Below are positions 46,749 to 59,195 of a stretch of DNA of 64,000 nt, piece by piece (the stretch's first letter is position 1; each line of letters begins with the position of its first letter). The position numbers and the translations under genes were made by a program. Source of the stretch: Serpula lacrymans var. lacrymans S7.9 (lineage: Eukaryota > Basidiomycota > Agaricomycetes > Boletales > Serpulaceae); contig NW_006763294.1 of NCBI RefSeq assembly GCF_000218685.1, forward strand, positions 124,001 through 188,000, in the 5' to 3' direction. The notes beneath the pieces were generated by a model. The model searched no databases, was not told the origin of the DNA, and worked only from the letters and a program-made list of their open reading frames with translations.

Positions 46749-48679
46749 ATGTCTGGTCTCAAAAACTCACCCTTTGGAAAACGTCTCCGCGCTTCTCATC
46801 AAGACACTGACGACGACGCCCCACGAAGAAACAGACCACGTATTAACCCGATTTTCGGTGTATCCCCAGTCCCAAACTCAACACCGTCTCTAGACTCCCG
46901 GCCAACAACCAGCGACAGTGGCGGCCCAGAGTCTCCAACAGACCCCAGGCTTGCTAGAGACTATGGAGACAGGTTTGTCCCTTCAAGAGACTCTGGTGAC
47001 ATGCGCACTTCCTACCACCTCATGGATGAAGGCGGCCCTTCCACTCCCTCGAAGAATAGAATAATACCTACCGAATCAGACGCTATAAAAGGTGAGCTTC
47101 TTCCGTTAAGTCATTACTGATGTCTCTGCGACTGCAGTTACTGTCTCAGCGTCTTTGTAAATACACCCACTGATCGTCGTTGATTTATCCAGAGCAAGCC
47201 AACACTCTGTTTACGCATGTTCTACACACAGAAGTTACGCCACCTTCTCCACGACGGCCTGCCTCACCTACGCGTCCCACGCAAGCCACATCGTCGACTG
47301 CAGTCCCTCCATCAACCCCTACTAGGCGCCGGATATTTCAATATAATTCGCCATCTGCCTCCAATCCAGCAACACCCACTCGCCGTCTGGATGCTCCAAC
47401 TGATGAGGCGTACTCAATGAGTCCAGTACGCGCAGAAAGTCGACATCTTCTCGAAAGTCCGAGACGCCAATTGCGTAGTGTCTGTAAAACACCATACAGA
47501 GTCCTGGATGCCCCAGAGCTTGCAGACGATTTCTATCTCAATCTAGTCGACTGGTCAAGTACTAACGTACTTGGTGTAGGCCTTGGACCTTGCGTATATC
47601 TCTGGACTGCTCATAATGCCGCCGTATCCAAGTTGTGTGACCTCGCTCCTACTAATGACACAATAAGTTCTGTATCTTGGGTACAAAAAGTGTGCACTAT
47701 TTAACTTGGACTGTCAGGCACGTAATCTGAACAATTTATTTCTCAGGGCACTACACTTGCAATTGGTACACTATCAGGTCGTTTACACATATACGACGCC
47801 AACACTCTTCAACTTCAGCGCACATATCAGCAAGCCCATAATCAACGTATCGGAGCCATTGCATGGAACTCGCACGTGCTCAGTTCAGGCTCCCGAGATC
47901 GCATGGTGCATCATCGTGATGTGCGGGAAGCTACGATGAAGCCGTTCAAGCGCTGTGCCGGACACAGACAGGAAGTTTGTGGACTGAAATGGAGCGGAGA
48001 TGGGGGACCACAAGCAGCAACTCTTGCGAGTGGCGGGAACGATAATAAAGTATGCATATGGGACTTACGGGGCTCAAAAAGAGCAGCAGGACTTGCCGTT
48101 GGTGGGAGTGGCAGTGGCAGGTCAGGCGGGAACAGTAGTGCAGGAGAAGATGCCGGTGGAGATGCGCCGTTATGGAAATTTCACGAACATACTGCTGCCG
48201 TTAAAGCCCTCGCATGGGACCCGCATGTTTCTGGCGTCCTTGCTACTGGTGGTGGAACCCAGGATAAGCATATACGGTTTTGGAATACCTTCAATGGCAA
48301 TATGCTGAACGAACTAGATACAGGCAGTCAGGTGGGTGTTCTTTATCGCCTTTTTTGCCTCAATTATTTTTTAAACCGATATTTCTAGGTTTGCAACCTG
48401 ATATGGTCTTTGACTTCCCATGAGCTTGTTTCTACCCATGGTTTCTCATCTACCACTGCACAAAACCAAATATGCATATGGAAGTACCCCACTTTAAACA
48501 TGGTGGCTTCTCTCACGGGCCATACTCATCGTGTACTTTACCTCGCTATGAGCCCCGACGGCGAGACAATAGTGACCGGTGCAGGAGATGAGACCCTTCG
48601 GTTCTGGAATGCCTTCCCAAAGAAGGAGAATAACGAAAAGAAAGAAAGTCGCCTAGATTACGGCCGCCTCATTCGATAG
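46749..48679 (+). CDS. CDH1: APC/C activator Cdh1 (Fizzy-related, WD40)
   Basis: Four exons in frame: 46749-47091, 47193-47689, 47747-48331 and 48389-48679, giving 571 residues. The N-terminus carries the C-box DRFVPSRD near residue 77, followed by MRTSYHLM. The KRN..-like linker SKNRIIPTESDAIKEQAN follows, then a Ser/Pro-rich region with many SP/TP sites (CDK target style). Seven WD40 blades start at about residue 250 (DDFYLNLVDWSSTNVLGVGL, then SSGSRDRMVHHRD, KVCIWDLRG, HIRFWNTFNG, QICIWKYP, LRFWNAFP). The protein ends in the Ile-Arg tail that docks on APC3. Cdh1 recruits D-box and KEN substrates to APC/C in late mitosis and G1. A Gly/Ser insert (about residues 425-450) interrupts one blade. 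It is called Cdh1, not Cdc20, from the C-box region and length. Confidence 0.93.
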
Positions 48680-49325
48680 GCATCTGATTGTCGTAGATCT
48701 TGTTCGTCAAAAAAATCTGCGCGCTCTCGCCATCTTCCTTCGACAGCCCGCCATGACTTCCCCTTGCATCTGTTTCGCTCACGGTCCTCCGCACAAGCTC
48801 ACAACTCACCAGACTCTACTGAACACGCTTCCATGCTATGTCGATCTACGCCAACTCCCCTCATCCTCCGAGGTCACGACTACGTACATACATATTATAT
48901 GACTGCTATTCTGTATCAAAGCAAGCCCATACTATAACTACTGCTAGCTATGCCTTTTTTATGTTGTCTTCACTTTGCTTCTTGTAAGGGTTATCGAGAC
49001 ATGTTTTCTTTGTATCCTTTTGATTTGGACTCGCTATACTTATACCCTTGTTCAAAGTTTCAGAACACTTGAACCGTCGCGTCAGAAAGTCCGTAGTGGC
49101 ACTCTTTGTAAAATCGCAAGATATCATGACGAATGGTACATGGTACAATAGATAGTTTGTCAAATTCGAACCTCTCCTGCACCTGCTTTTATCCTGTTGC
49201 TTCAGCTAAGCTGCGCTCACGAATAAATTACACCGCGAAACATATAGAACGAGATATCGATAACAAAGAGAGAAACATCGAGTTTTAAAAAGCAAAAAAT
49301 AGACAGATTAGAGGGTATAAGTGCA
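48680..49325. other. Shared 3' intergenic region
   Basis: About 650 bp between convergent genes. No coding frame is supported. Confidence 0.45.
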
Positions 49326-50427
49326 TCAAAATGGGCGGACAGGGGTGGATAAAGAGAATGCATCACCGCGTGGCCGAGAAGGGACTGGAAATACAGAAGA
49401 GGGGGTTGCAGCGGTAGGTGTGACAGATGAAGTGGCAGGAAGCAACTCGCTAGAGGTCATCTCACGGCCTGCGAGAAGGTAGGCTATCCGTAGTTCCTGT
49501 GATATCAACCGTCAATAACAGAAAAGTTGTCGAAGACGACATGGTTCAAGTGCCCCTCGGCCAAAGGAACAATGCAAGAAGGAAAATAGGCGGTCCTGAA
49601 CATACCTCGAAAGAGTGTTTATCATACTTTGGAGATGCAGATATAATCATAAAATAATCGGGTGGGCCTGGTGTTACAGTCGACGTTGTAAATGCCGTAG
49701 CAGCAGAGTCTCGAGCGTAAAGAGGAGATGTAGTGGGTGCTTGTGATAGAGTTCTGCCCGAGTTTGCGGGCATGACAGGAGATGGATTCAATAAAAGTGA
49801 ATTTGGAGGTACAACATTTCCTGACAAGTAAGCATAATGACGGAGTTCCTAAACATGAAGTGACGACACGGATCAGTAATCTACACAGTGGAGACATCAA
49901 ATCGACATTGAACAAAAGCGTGATTTGAGGGACGTAACGATAGTAATTGAGAAGAACACAATGCAGAACAAGCACACACCTCATGTGAGAAATTATTGTA
50001 CAGTGTTTGGGCAGATATGCTCTGGAATTGATCATCGCCAGACGAACGCGTCACTTCAAAGATATGTGTAGTTGGAAGCTCAGAAAAATCTCGTGTCTCT
50101 GTTACATTTGTTCCCGAGCCCGATCCCACAGCTTCAACTGGGATGGGCTGAAATAATCGAGGAAGGCCCAAAGCGGTCCGTGAACTCTCTGTGGTGGGTT
50201 CTTGTGGGCATGGGACGGGTGGTCTTCCTGTTGTCGTATAGGCTTTTAGATAATCCTGAACCCGCAGCTCCTGAAGTAAAACAGCATGACAGATCAGAAT
50301 AACGATTATCAAGAAGATGGGTGCTGGATACCTCGAAGCTTTGTTCCGGGCCAGGTACTCCTGGAGCCACTACGATGCTCATGAAGAACTCCCGACCCCT
50401 CGCCGTCATATCTAAAGGAGAGGTCAT
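49326..50427 (-). CDS. Small Ser/Thr/Pro-rich protein with three GLEBS-like motifs
   Basis: Four exons in frame: 50427-50332, 50270-49980, 49848-49606 and 49496-49326, giving 266 residues. Three related blocks are visible: FFMSIVVAPGVPGPEQSFEELRVQ with DYLKA, then FQSISAQTLYNNFSHEELRH with YAYLSGN, then FMIISASPKYDKHSFEELRI with AYLLAGRE. Each resembles the GLEBS sequence of nucleoporins Nup98/Nup116 (I-T/S-A-M..Y..S-x-E-E-L-R-x-x-D-Y), which grips the beta-propeller of the mRNA export factor Gle2/Rae1. The linkers are Ser/Thr/Pro-rich. There is no GLFG repeat region and no autoproteolytic domain, so this is not Nup98 itself. All three introns are phase 0 and split the motif at the same E-E junction. 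A role at nuclear pores or with Rae1 is inference. Confidence 0.7.
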
Positions 50428-51263
50428 ATCGAAACCGGGCGAAAGAGTGAGTTGCACGCCCGTATTCTTACAGTTCTGCGCGCTTCGTCGGGTTTGACGA
50501 AAAGTACAGGGCTTGGTTCAGAACAGCTAGATGTACTTGGAGCAAAATGTCGGTCAAGCCAAAGCACAGAATATGGCACAGGATGTATTACGTAATAAAA
50601 GCGGTGATACCTTGCACGTGCGAAAATGCGAAGTATGATTATGTATGTGAATAAGGTAATCAGGTCTTGCGATACTGGATCTGGCACCGGTCAGTCGCTC
50701 CGGTCATCCGTACTTCGCACGTGTCTGATTACATGTCCTCCCACAACGACAACTGCACAACACTGCATGACGTTGTTAACCCGTTTATCGCGCAATGCAC
50801 CTCAATGTGAAGAAGACCCACTGGAACGGGAAGAAGTACAGATGAGAGTGGATCATTCAATGGTACGAGCCATTTGCCACCTACCACAAGCTTGCCAGGC
50901 GTGTGGTAAAGTGAAAGGTGGGCACGGTTTCCTCTCGATGGTTGCCAGTATTAAGATGACATGCCATGTTGCAAGTCTCTGAAAACGATTGGAGTGGACC
51001 GCGTGGAAATGACAGGATGCATATCTCGCTATGCCGGAGTGAGAAGATGGCTTACTTACATGTCCAATATGTACAATTACCCGCAGAAGACTGAAAGCTA
51101 CATATGCTACTATTTAGAACTCTTGTGATCTTGATTGGTGCTTGCCTATTACAGGTGCCAGGGGTGCCCGGAGGGCGATACTATTGTAAATGCGGTGCAA
51201 AAACATAACGATTGAACAATATTGGAATAACAGCAGTTTCACTGAACTATGTACTGCGCAGGT
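50428..51263. other. Intergenic region
   Basis: About 840 bp. It holds the promoter of the GLEBS-like gene and the 3' region of the phosphatase-like gene. No gene is seen. Confidence 0.4.
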
Positions 51264-52130
51264 CTACGGAAGACTTGCTACAAAATTTATCAATCTGAGT
51301 TTTTCTGAAGATAAATTGCCCCTCCATACTGTTGAACACTCATCTTCTTCTTCCATGTACAATACCACAGTCTCAGCATTCTCGCCAGAGGTATATGTGA
51401 GATAAGATACAACCATGGACATCGCCTCTGCAGGGAGGCCAGATGGAACGGCCACTAGAAATCGAACATCGGATGGGGTCTGGCAAGCGTAAGGTATAAC
51501 TGCTACTTTTGAGTATGGCATAACGATCGCGAGGAAATCACGAGCAGCAAGAAGCTGGCTTAATTGTAATTTCACCTGGCCTTTATTCTGTGGGTGTAGA
51601 GGAAGAAACAAGCGTAAAATTTCGATGTCTTCTGCATGTCGGGAGGTTTCGCGCTTTGGTCCACTGAGTGGCTCTTGTGTCTGGGCGATTTGAATGATGT
51701 GAGTGAAGTTGTGTCCACTATTTGCCCGTAGGTCGGAGAGTTCTTCATCAGAATCGACAAACGCGACAAATAGACCTGGAATAATCTCTTGCAGGCAGCG
51801 TTTGCTGACCGGATCCAACTCAATGCTTTCGTTCATAGACAGAATGGCTGTATCTCCCGTCACTTCAACTTCCCAAGAAAAGGAGTCATAATCCTGCATA
51901 TAATTGCGCTCCTTCAAAGCGGATTTCTGGGGAGCAGTGCTCCAGCCAGGTAGCTGATGAATATTGCGAGACCTCAGTCTCATCCTCGAAATAGCGAGGT
52001 CCAAAGGTTCGAAAGAAGTTTTGACTTGAAGGTTCACGGCACAGCGTTCGCGAAGTGACCGAGGACATTTGGAAGAATTTGAAGGCGATGAGGATGGATG
52101 AGGTGAGTGGTTTGTGATTTGTGATTCCAT
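51264..52130 (-). CDS. Dual-specificity-phosphatase-like protein without the catalytic loop
   Basis: Single-exon frame of 288 residues from the ATG at 52130. The N-terminus is Ser-rich. Residues from about 125 on look like a DSP fold: EIIPGLFVAFVDSDEELSDL (family I-x-P-x-L-y-l-G), then HIIQIAQTQEP (family T-H-I-L-x-x) and EILRLFLPLHPQ (family D-x-x-x-x-x-i). Where H-C-x5-R is expected it reads AVIPYACQTPSDVRFLVAVP: the His is absent and the spacing is wrong, so catalysis is unlikely. The C-terminal helices follow (AMSMVVSYLTYTSGENAETV, then EEEDECSTVW). The family assignment comes from pattern memory, and the pseudo-enzyme call is inference. Intronless, unlike its neighbours. Confidence 0.5.
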   Translation of the reverse strand: MESQITNHSPHPSSSPSNSSKCPRSLRERCAVNLQVKTSFEPLDLAISRMRLRSRNIHQLPGWSTAPQKSALKERNYMQDYDSFSWEVEVTGDTAILSMNESIELDPVSKRCLQEIIPGLFVAFVDSDEELSDLRANSGHNFTHIIQIAQTQEPLSGPKRETSRHAEDIEILRLFLPLHPQNKGQVKLQLSQLLAARDFLAIVMPYSKVAVIPYACQTPSDVRFLVAVPSGLPAEAMSMVVSYLTYTSGENAETVVLYMEEEDECSTVWRGNLSSEKLRLINFVASLP

Positions 52131-52896
52131 GAGAATATGAATGAGCGTGTCGGTATGAATTGGTTTATACCAGATACGTGTAGTGAAAGATAAAAAGATG
52201 AATGACCCGATATTAGGTTGCAAGCTCGAGATTAAGATGATGGGGAACAGAGAGCCAGAGGAGGCCCTTTATATCTCGCAAAGAACAAAAGATGGGACCA
52301 GTGGCCATCGCCTAAGGATATGGTCAATACGGTGGCAGAGGAAAGTACGGCAATGTGGACGAATTTGAGGGAATTGTAGGTTGGTTTCATAAATTTCGTT
52401 ATCATGGCCACGCCGCTTTGTGATTGTGGTAGATAGCCATCAAGTATGAAAACTCACCGAGGCGATGAAGCGCTCTCTCGACCAGCATGACGATCTCATG
52501 TACGTACGTACCAGCGACTTGCTTTGGGCGACTCAAAAGCGAGAATAAAGATAAAGGATAGAAGGCGTAGTTTGGACTCAAGACATTCACAGACTACACT
52601 TACTATGTATCATTTTGTATTGGAAAACGGTGAAGAAGCGATTGGTTGTGAGCCAGGGTAGCAAAGCGCTTAATAGACGTTGTGGTCGGACACAAGACGC
52701 AAGGCCAGTTTAGCGCCCACTGGTGTTACTCACGCGCTTCGAGTCTCGAATCACTGGCACAAACCAAGCACCGCTTAAACTTACAATTCACGCTATCACT
52801 CAGCTTTGCCTGGGTTCCTCCAGTAATCAAAGATACCATAGACATTCTTGGTACGGGACACACATACATTAGACATCACGTTAATGGTGCGTGCCA
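52131..52896. other. Divergent intergenic region
   Basis: About 770 bp between a minus- and a plus-strand gene, containing both promoters. No gene is seen. Confidence 0.4.
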
Positions 52897-55402
52897 ATGC
52901 CTCCCACCTATTACCTGAATCGAACTGAAGACAGGATTCTAGACAACCCGAAACCATGGTTATATAGCTTTATCCTCTGGCTCTCATGAGGCAGGAAGCC
53001 ATACACACCCTTCCCGTCCTAAACCCATACTCGATGGACACGTAGGAACCACAGTCGATACCTCGCATGGAGGCTCTCTCATCATACACGATGGCGGACG
53101 CAGTTATAGTTATTCATATGGCTCCAGCGGTGTAAAGGGTCTTTTTCGGAATCGCTATGCAGCCGGGTGCGCCATTTTTGCCTCGATAGGTGGACTTTCC
53201 TTTGGGTACGATCAAGGTGTCATGGCAAACATCCTAGTGATGAAAGACTTCCTTGCACGGTGGCCGATTGGCCCCTGGGAGAAAGGCTTGATGAGTGCGT
53301 ACAAACATTGACATGTATTTTGCAGAATACACCTTGAAATTATTCTCGCTGTGCAATAGCTGCTGTGTTGGAACTGGGAGCACTCTTTGGCGCTCTTTCA
53401 TCTGGTGTATTGGCAGACAGATACTCTCGACGGCACTCTATTTTCCTGGCTTCTGGTAAGCACTCCAATTAACGATGCGTTTGTTATTTCTGAGTTCGTA
53501 TGTATCTTATTGGGACACCCAAATAGTCGTTTTCTGCATTGGTTCTGCTGTACAGTGCAGCGCGGGCTCACTCACCGACATTATTTTGGGTCGAGCCATT
53601 GGTGGTTTTGGAGTCGGTGCACTAAGGTACTTTTCTTCTCGATATCCTATTCATCATTTACTTAACAACCATAAAAAGTATGCTTTCGCCGTTGTACATG
53701 GCTGAAATCAGCCCTCCAGAATTACGAGGCTCACTTATGGCCTTGGAGCAATTTGCTATTGTACTTGGCGTAGTATGTGGTTTTTGGATAGGTTTTCTCA
53801 CTCGTACTCGTGTGTATCTTCATCTCAGAGCACTTGCGTACAATAACCAAATTTGGCATCATAGTGGAAGGATCAGCTTCATGGCGTATACCGCTGGGCG
53901 TTCAGCTGGCTCCGGGTGTTTTGCTCTGTGCTGGCTGCTTTTTGCTACCCCCTTCACCGCGTCTAATGGTCTTAAGAGGCCGAATAGAGGAAGGCTTACA
54001 ATCTCTAGCTCGTCTTCGTTTGCGGACTCCCGAGGAAGCTGACAGCGACCCTCTACTCCAGGTTCATTCTAATCTCAAAATGCCAACTTCAATCTGACTC
54101 TGACTTTTACACATAGTTAGAATTATTAGAAATGCAAGTCGACGTAGCTCTTTTGCAGAAGATGAACATCTCCCAAGATAAGGATGGAGTTCACAACGGT
54201 GCTCTTGCATGGGGGAGACTGTTCGATCGTAAATACATCAATCGTACACTAATTGGGGTTATGATGATGTTTTTCCAACGTAAGTTTGATCTCATGATAC
54301 ATGCTCAGTGTCACATCTTATAAAGTGCCACAGAATGGAGCGGTATCAACGCATTACTATACTACGGCCCTACGCTGGTAAAAAACATTGGTTTGAGGGG
54401 CGATACTGTGACGTTGGTCGTTTCCGGTGGTATCGGAATAGTACAATTCCTCGCTGTTTTCCCTGCCATCGTACTGGTCGATCGATTGGGTCAGTTTCAA
54501 GCTGTATTCACTCTAAATGTGTACTAACGTGATGTTTTTTTCAGGACGCAAGCCTCTCCTAAGAGGTGGGCATACCTTCATTTTTCATTGAGCAGTAACT
54601 AATTTGGATTATAAGGCGGCAGTGCTCTTATGTCCGCATCACACTTCCTCATCGCTGTACTAGTGCGTTACCCAATCATTGATTTCTCAAATTCAATTCA
54701 ATTCACATACGCTTATAGATCCGCCAGTTCGAAGCTGACTGGCCATCGCACTACGTAGCGGCTTGGACAGCGGTGATGTACGCCTTCGCTTTCATGCCCT
54801 GGCAAACATACTGAACACTTATTTCTCGTCAGATGTGTGTATACATTCACAGCAGCTTATGGCGTAAGTTACGGGCCCATCGGGTGGATCCTACCAAGTG
54901 AAGTGTTCCCCTTGTCAATGCGGAGCAAGGGCGTCTCACTATCAACTGCCTCGAACTGGATCAATAACTGTAAGTAACTTCTTTATTATGGCCCGCGTAG
55001 ACGTCTAAGCTACAGCATCCATACAGTTTTGATTGGCCTCGTCACCCCAGCACTCTTGGAAATATCTCCAGCGTACGTCGTTTCTATCTCCCTAGCGTCA
55101 TCCTGTAGCTGATTCCGAAGGAGAGTAGCGCGACTTTCCTCATCTTTTCCTGTGCTTGTTTTGCAGGGTACCTCTGGTCGACACACCTCGTACCAGAGAC
55201 AGCAAATGTATCTCTAGAAGAAATCGACGCAGTATTCAACTCTACAGCTGGTCAGGAGGATATAATTCTCAAACACGAGGTAGGAAATATATTCCTGAAT
55301 ATGACCCATCCGTGTTGACATCATGATAATGAACAACGATAATCTTAGCTTGAGCGCGAACTCGGTGTGCATGACTTACTCAAGGACCTGGTAGCGGAAT
55401 AA
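52897..55402 (+). CDS. MFS sugar transporter (sugar porter family)
   Basis: Many-exon gene with twelve predicted helices. A long hydrophilic N-terminus (PILDGHVGTTVDTSHGGSL, then GGRSYSYSY) precedes helix 1 (FASIGGLSFGYDQGVM). Sugar-porter motifs are seen in order: GVLADRYSRR, GRAIGGFGVGALS with PLYMAEISPPELRGS, QWSGINALLYYGPT, LVDRLGRKP, YGPIGWILPSEVFPLSMR with KGVSLSTASNWINN, and VPETANVSLEEID. The first exon (52897-52958) and the next (52999-53294) join in frame through a 40-nt intron with a weak GTTATA donor, so this start is less certain than the rest. The stop is TAA at 55400-55402. It probably imports a sugar or quinate-like substrate by proton symport; the substrate is not readable from sequence. 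Confidence 0.85.
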
Positions 55403-56235
55403 TTTCAGTTTTATCAAATCTGACATACTTTTACACATACTATATATAATATGATAACCATGGATTCACTCACTACTGTTTTTTTATATATGAAATAGTA
55501 TATTTTGTTCTTCGGTGATCCGAGTTGAACGATCGTCAATCGAAAGTTGATCTTCACACCTTGAGATTTGGCCCGTGATTGTTCGGGTTGTACTGATGGG
55601 GACATGCAAGCAATTCGTCTGGGTAGGTAATTACTCCGTTATATTGCTATTGCATAGTACACGCACACAAAAGTAGAGATCAAGCGAAAAGAAATCTCCG
55701 AACAGCAACGTAGGAAACTATGATAGACGGAGAAGGCAGGAGGAGTTGATTAGCACATCATCAAGGAATGGGATGGGTTGTACAGTCCGCAGAGGAGCAT
55801 TGGACACGGCAATGAATCGATAATGAGAGGCATAAGTAGAGCAGCCGACGGTGGTATGAGAATAGAACTTTGAACACGAAAAGAAAAAAAAGTAACAAAA
55901 AAGATAATAAAGTACTAGAAGTGGAGACGAAAGCCAAGTTGATAAAGAAGAAACAACCAATAGCCCAAAACCGCCAAAACACACCATTTATTCTTTGACG
56001 CTCGCTAATCATAAATACTGACGATGATCTGCGAAGGTGAATAAAAGATCATGGACATGTTCAGCGGAAATCCGAGCCAACTTCTTTCCATCCACTTGTT
56101 GAAGTTTTTTTTTCTCGCTTTCAAGGTATTCGATCAGAATAGGTGCCGCGTTTGAATGTGAAACGAAATGGGTATCGAGTGACAATTGATATCAGGAAGC
56201 ACGGGAACAACTTCGAAGTAAACAGGCGCCCAAAC
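55403..56235. other. Shared 3' intergenic region
   Basis: About 830 bp between convergent stop codons. Purine-rich stretches (aaaagaaaaaaaagtaac) lie near 55880. No gene is seen. Confidence 0.45.
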
Positions 56236-58617
56236 TTAATTGGCACCGTTAACACCTTCATGGACAATATCTACATGCATCTCTTGCGTGAGCTCTGGAC
56301 CAGGACCAGGACCAGCGACAGCAAGAGCGGTACTGGTATCCTCGCCGAGCAAGATTGCTTCAGATACATCCGGTTCTTCTTTTATATCACCATTCAATGC
56401 ATCGATGGGGGTAGGGCCATTACCACTTGTAGACCTCCGTGAACCACCTTGAGGTCCTGATCGAGGAGGGTTGGCACAACGATCCTTGCCGTGAGCAATA
56501 CGCAAGTTCGTGTAATCAGGCTTGTTCTTTACTCCGTCGATCGCTTTGATCGCATTCGAAATATTCGTAAAGTTGACGAATGCACAGTTCCTGAAAGTGA
56601 AAGATAGCGTAAATATTTACTGGTCAAACACTGCAAGGGACCATGTACTGACTTTTCCCTCAAAAAGTTGACAAGCTCAATATCTCCAAATTCGCCAAAG
56701 TCTCTCTTGAGCCTGTCTTCGTTGAACGACTCGAAGTCCTCAATATTTCCAACGTACACGTTCCTGGTAGCACCCGAATGGACGGCGAGTGCAAGAGTAG
56801 GCGGCAGTGGGCCCGAGTTCTTTCCCCAGCCAATCTTCAATCGCCGGTTGTTCAGAGTAAGTCCTTGGTAAGATGCTACCTGGAAGAACGTGAATGCTGC
56901 CGCCGGATCGACGAACGTGACGAACTGCAAGGATATAATTAGCAAAACTTAGCAGCGTCGCAAACGGTGTAAACACGAACTGCAATGTGCTTGTCTTGCA
57001 TATAGCGTATACTTTGCAAAACGCCACCTCTGATTGCATTGCACAAATCTTCTGTCGTGGTCTCGGGATGAATGTTGCCGAGATACACGGTGCGGTTCAA
57101 GCCCTGTGCACTAGCCATACTTTGAAGAGATTCAGGCGCGAAAGGGGTATATGGGTTGAAGTGTGCTCCAAAAGGTGCCGATCCCCCTGTGGGAGAAAGT
57201 ACGGCAGACTGCGCCACAAGTGACTGCGCAGCCGCTGCTTGAGCAGCCTGGGCAGCAGCTTGCTGCGACTTCGGAATATATGCGCAGCGATCTTTGCCGT
57301 AATTCACGCGCTTACCAGCCCATGCTGGCTCTGTGGGAAGTGTGTTTACTACCTATCGGTCGACAGTAGGCATGGTTGTGAGCACCAACTCAATGTTGAG
57401 GATGAGATTAAGTACCTTAGTCGCCACAGATATGCTCAAGAAATGCACAAAGCCAATATTCTTGTCACGAACGATCTTTACCTGATCTATTAATCCAAAT
57501 CGGCTAAGATCATCTCTCAATTGTTCCTCCGTTAGACTCTCATCTAGACCTCCGAGATAAACGTTCCTGCTAGCATTGCTTTGGCTGATGGCGAGAGCTA
57601 CTTGGGCGGGAACAGGAGACGGTTTTCCCCAACCAATCTTAAGCTCTTGTCCATGCAGAGCAAGTTTTTTGATAGTCGCATCTGCGTGGAAAGCAGCTGC
57701 CGTGGATCCGTCCAAGAAAGACAGGAAAACGCATGATTTTTCGGGAAGCACACGGATAGACTCAAGGGGGCCAAAGTGCACCAAGTTGAGAAGTTCATCA
57801 ACAGAAGCAGTTGCCGGCAAGTTACCGACGTAAACGGTCCGCCCTGTAGCATTCGAATTTGCGGAAAGAGCTGCCGTCAGTGCAGCAGGAGAGTAGGTAG
57901 CGGGAGCAGAGGGAATGTTGACGTTAAGAGAGAGTTGTCGCGGCTGTTGATTGAAATTCTGAGAGATATCATACTTGAGAAAAAATGAGCACATATCATA
58001 TAGCAAGGTATAACAATGTAACACACCTGTCCAAAATTGCCCATTTGGTTACCGTATGGGAAGTTGCCAAGCATGTTCATTCCAGGAAGACCCATGCCGA
58101 GCATGTTGTAACCAAATCCATTACCATAAGCATTGCCATTTCCATTGACCTGCTGCTGTTGTTGCTGCTGATGTTGCTGTTGTGCAAAGGCAGAGGCTGT
58201 ATTTGGGCTCAATTGTGAGGTCATCCCATTTGCAGTAACACCTGTGTTTACGGTGAGCGAAGGAGTAGAGTAAAGGGGGTTGCCTGCGAAAGCAGCGGGG
58301 GGAGAATTATTGAACCCAGACTGTGAGATACTGGCTTGAGGGCCATAACCATAGTTGGCAAACGCGTCGCGGGTCGAAGCGGTGTTCGAGGAAAGACCAT
58401 TGGTACCGTTTGAGGCAGCGAAGGAAGTTGGAGACCAGCGAGCTTTTTTGGCATCAGGACCACCGACGGCATCCATAGACCTCTGTATGCGGAAAAACAC
58501 GAGATTAGGGTGCCAGCTCATGCGGAACCGAGGAAAATTGTTACCGACCTTCATCATGTCGAGATCAAAGCTGTAAGAAGGATACTGAGTTGCGAAAGCT
58601 GCCTGTGAGTCGTCCAT
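56236..58617 (-). CDS. Four-RRM RNA-binding protein, Mrn1/Nrd1 type
   Basis: Six exons in frame: 58617-58549, 58482-58027, 57958-57416, 57352-56981, 56924-56653 and 56590-56236, giving 688 residues. The N-terminus is disordered, with a Gln run ([11 protein letters not shown]) and Gly/Asn-rich sequence. Four RRMs follow; RNP2/RNP1 pairs are [51 protein letters not shown] and [16 protein letters not shown]. After RRM2 and RRM4 come the family strings [11 protein letters not shown] and [11 protein letters not shown], shared with fission yeast Nrd1/Msa2 and budding yeast Mrn1. These cytoplasmic proteins bind mRNA and restrain sexual differentiation or affect chromatin-linked transcripts. The first intron is 66 nt and has no in-frame stop, so its retention would add 22 residues. 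Confidence 0.92.
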
Positions 58618-59195
58618 TGTTGCGGTAAGGAGAGTGGGGGAGGATTACGGTGACAAATGGATGGAGGGAGAAGGCAACGGCGGAATGTGTGTAGAAAAAA
58701 GAGGAAGAAGTTAGAGAAAAGACGGTAGATAGATGTAGGGACCGTGGAGGACAGGGAAGAGCACGAATATGAGCTCTTTGATCAAACGAATGTGGTTGAG
58801 TTGGTTAAAAAATGACACGCACAAAAAATGGAGTGAAGAGTGCGGTGTATAGATAGATTTAAACTTGGAAACGTTGATAAAGAGAATGAACTTTTCCTTG
58901 AATTCACGGCACCCACCCACGAATAATAAAGAAAGACGCAGGGAACGGCGGGCGGCGACGACGAACGCAACGACGACGGAAACGTGAATGCAAAAGTAAG
59001 AAGAAAACAAGAAAATCGGTCATTTCCGCCACCCCGCCCTCTCTTTCCCACCAAGCAGCCCGGCCGCGCACGGACCCACCGGCCGCTCAGGCGAGATGCT
59101 GCCTTGTCAACGATCCCAACCGTGATCAAGAATAAGGCTGTACAAGTACCTAACTAACAATAGCTACGCTAATCTTTACATATACGTATATTAGA
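58618..59195. other. Promoter and leader of the four-RRM gene; 3' flank of the Rrn5-like gene
   Basis: About 580 bp. On the minus strand the part nearest 58618 is pyrimidine-rich, as is usual upstream of highly expressed fungal genes. No gene is seen. Confidence 0.45.

Noticed and set aside
49326..50427. Calling the gene NUP98/NUP145
   Set aside because: No FG/GLFG repeats and no autoproteolytic H-F-S domain, and the protein is far too short. Only the GLEBS-like motifs are shared.
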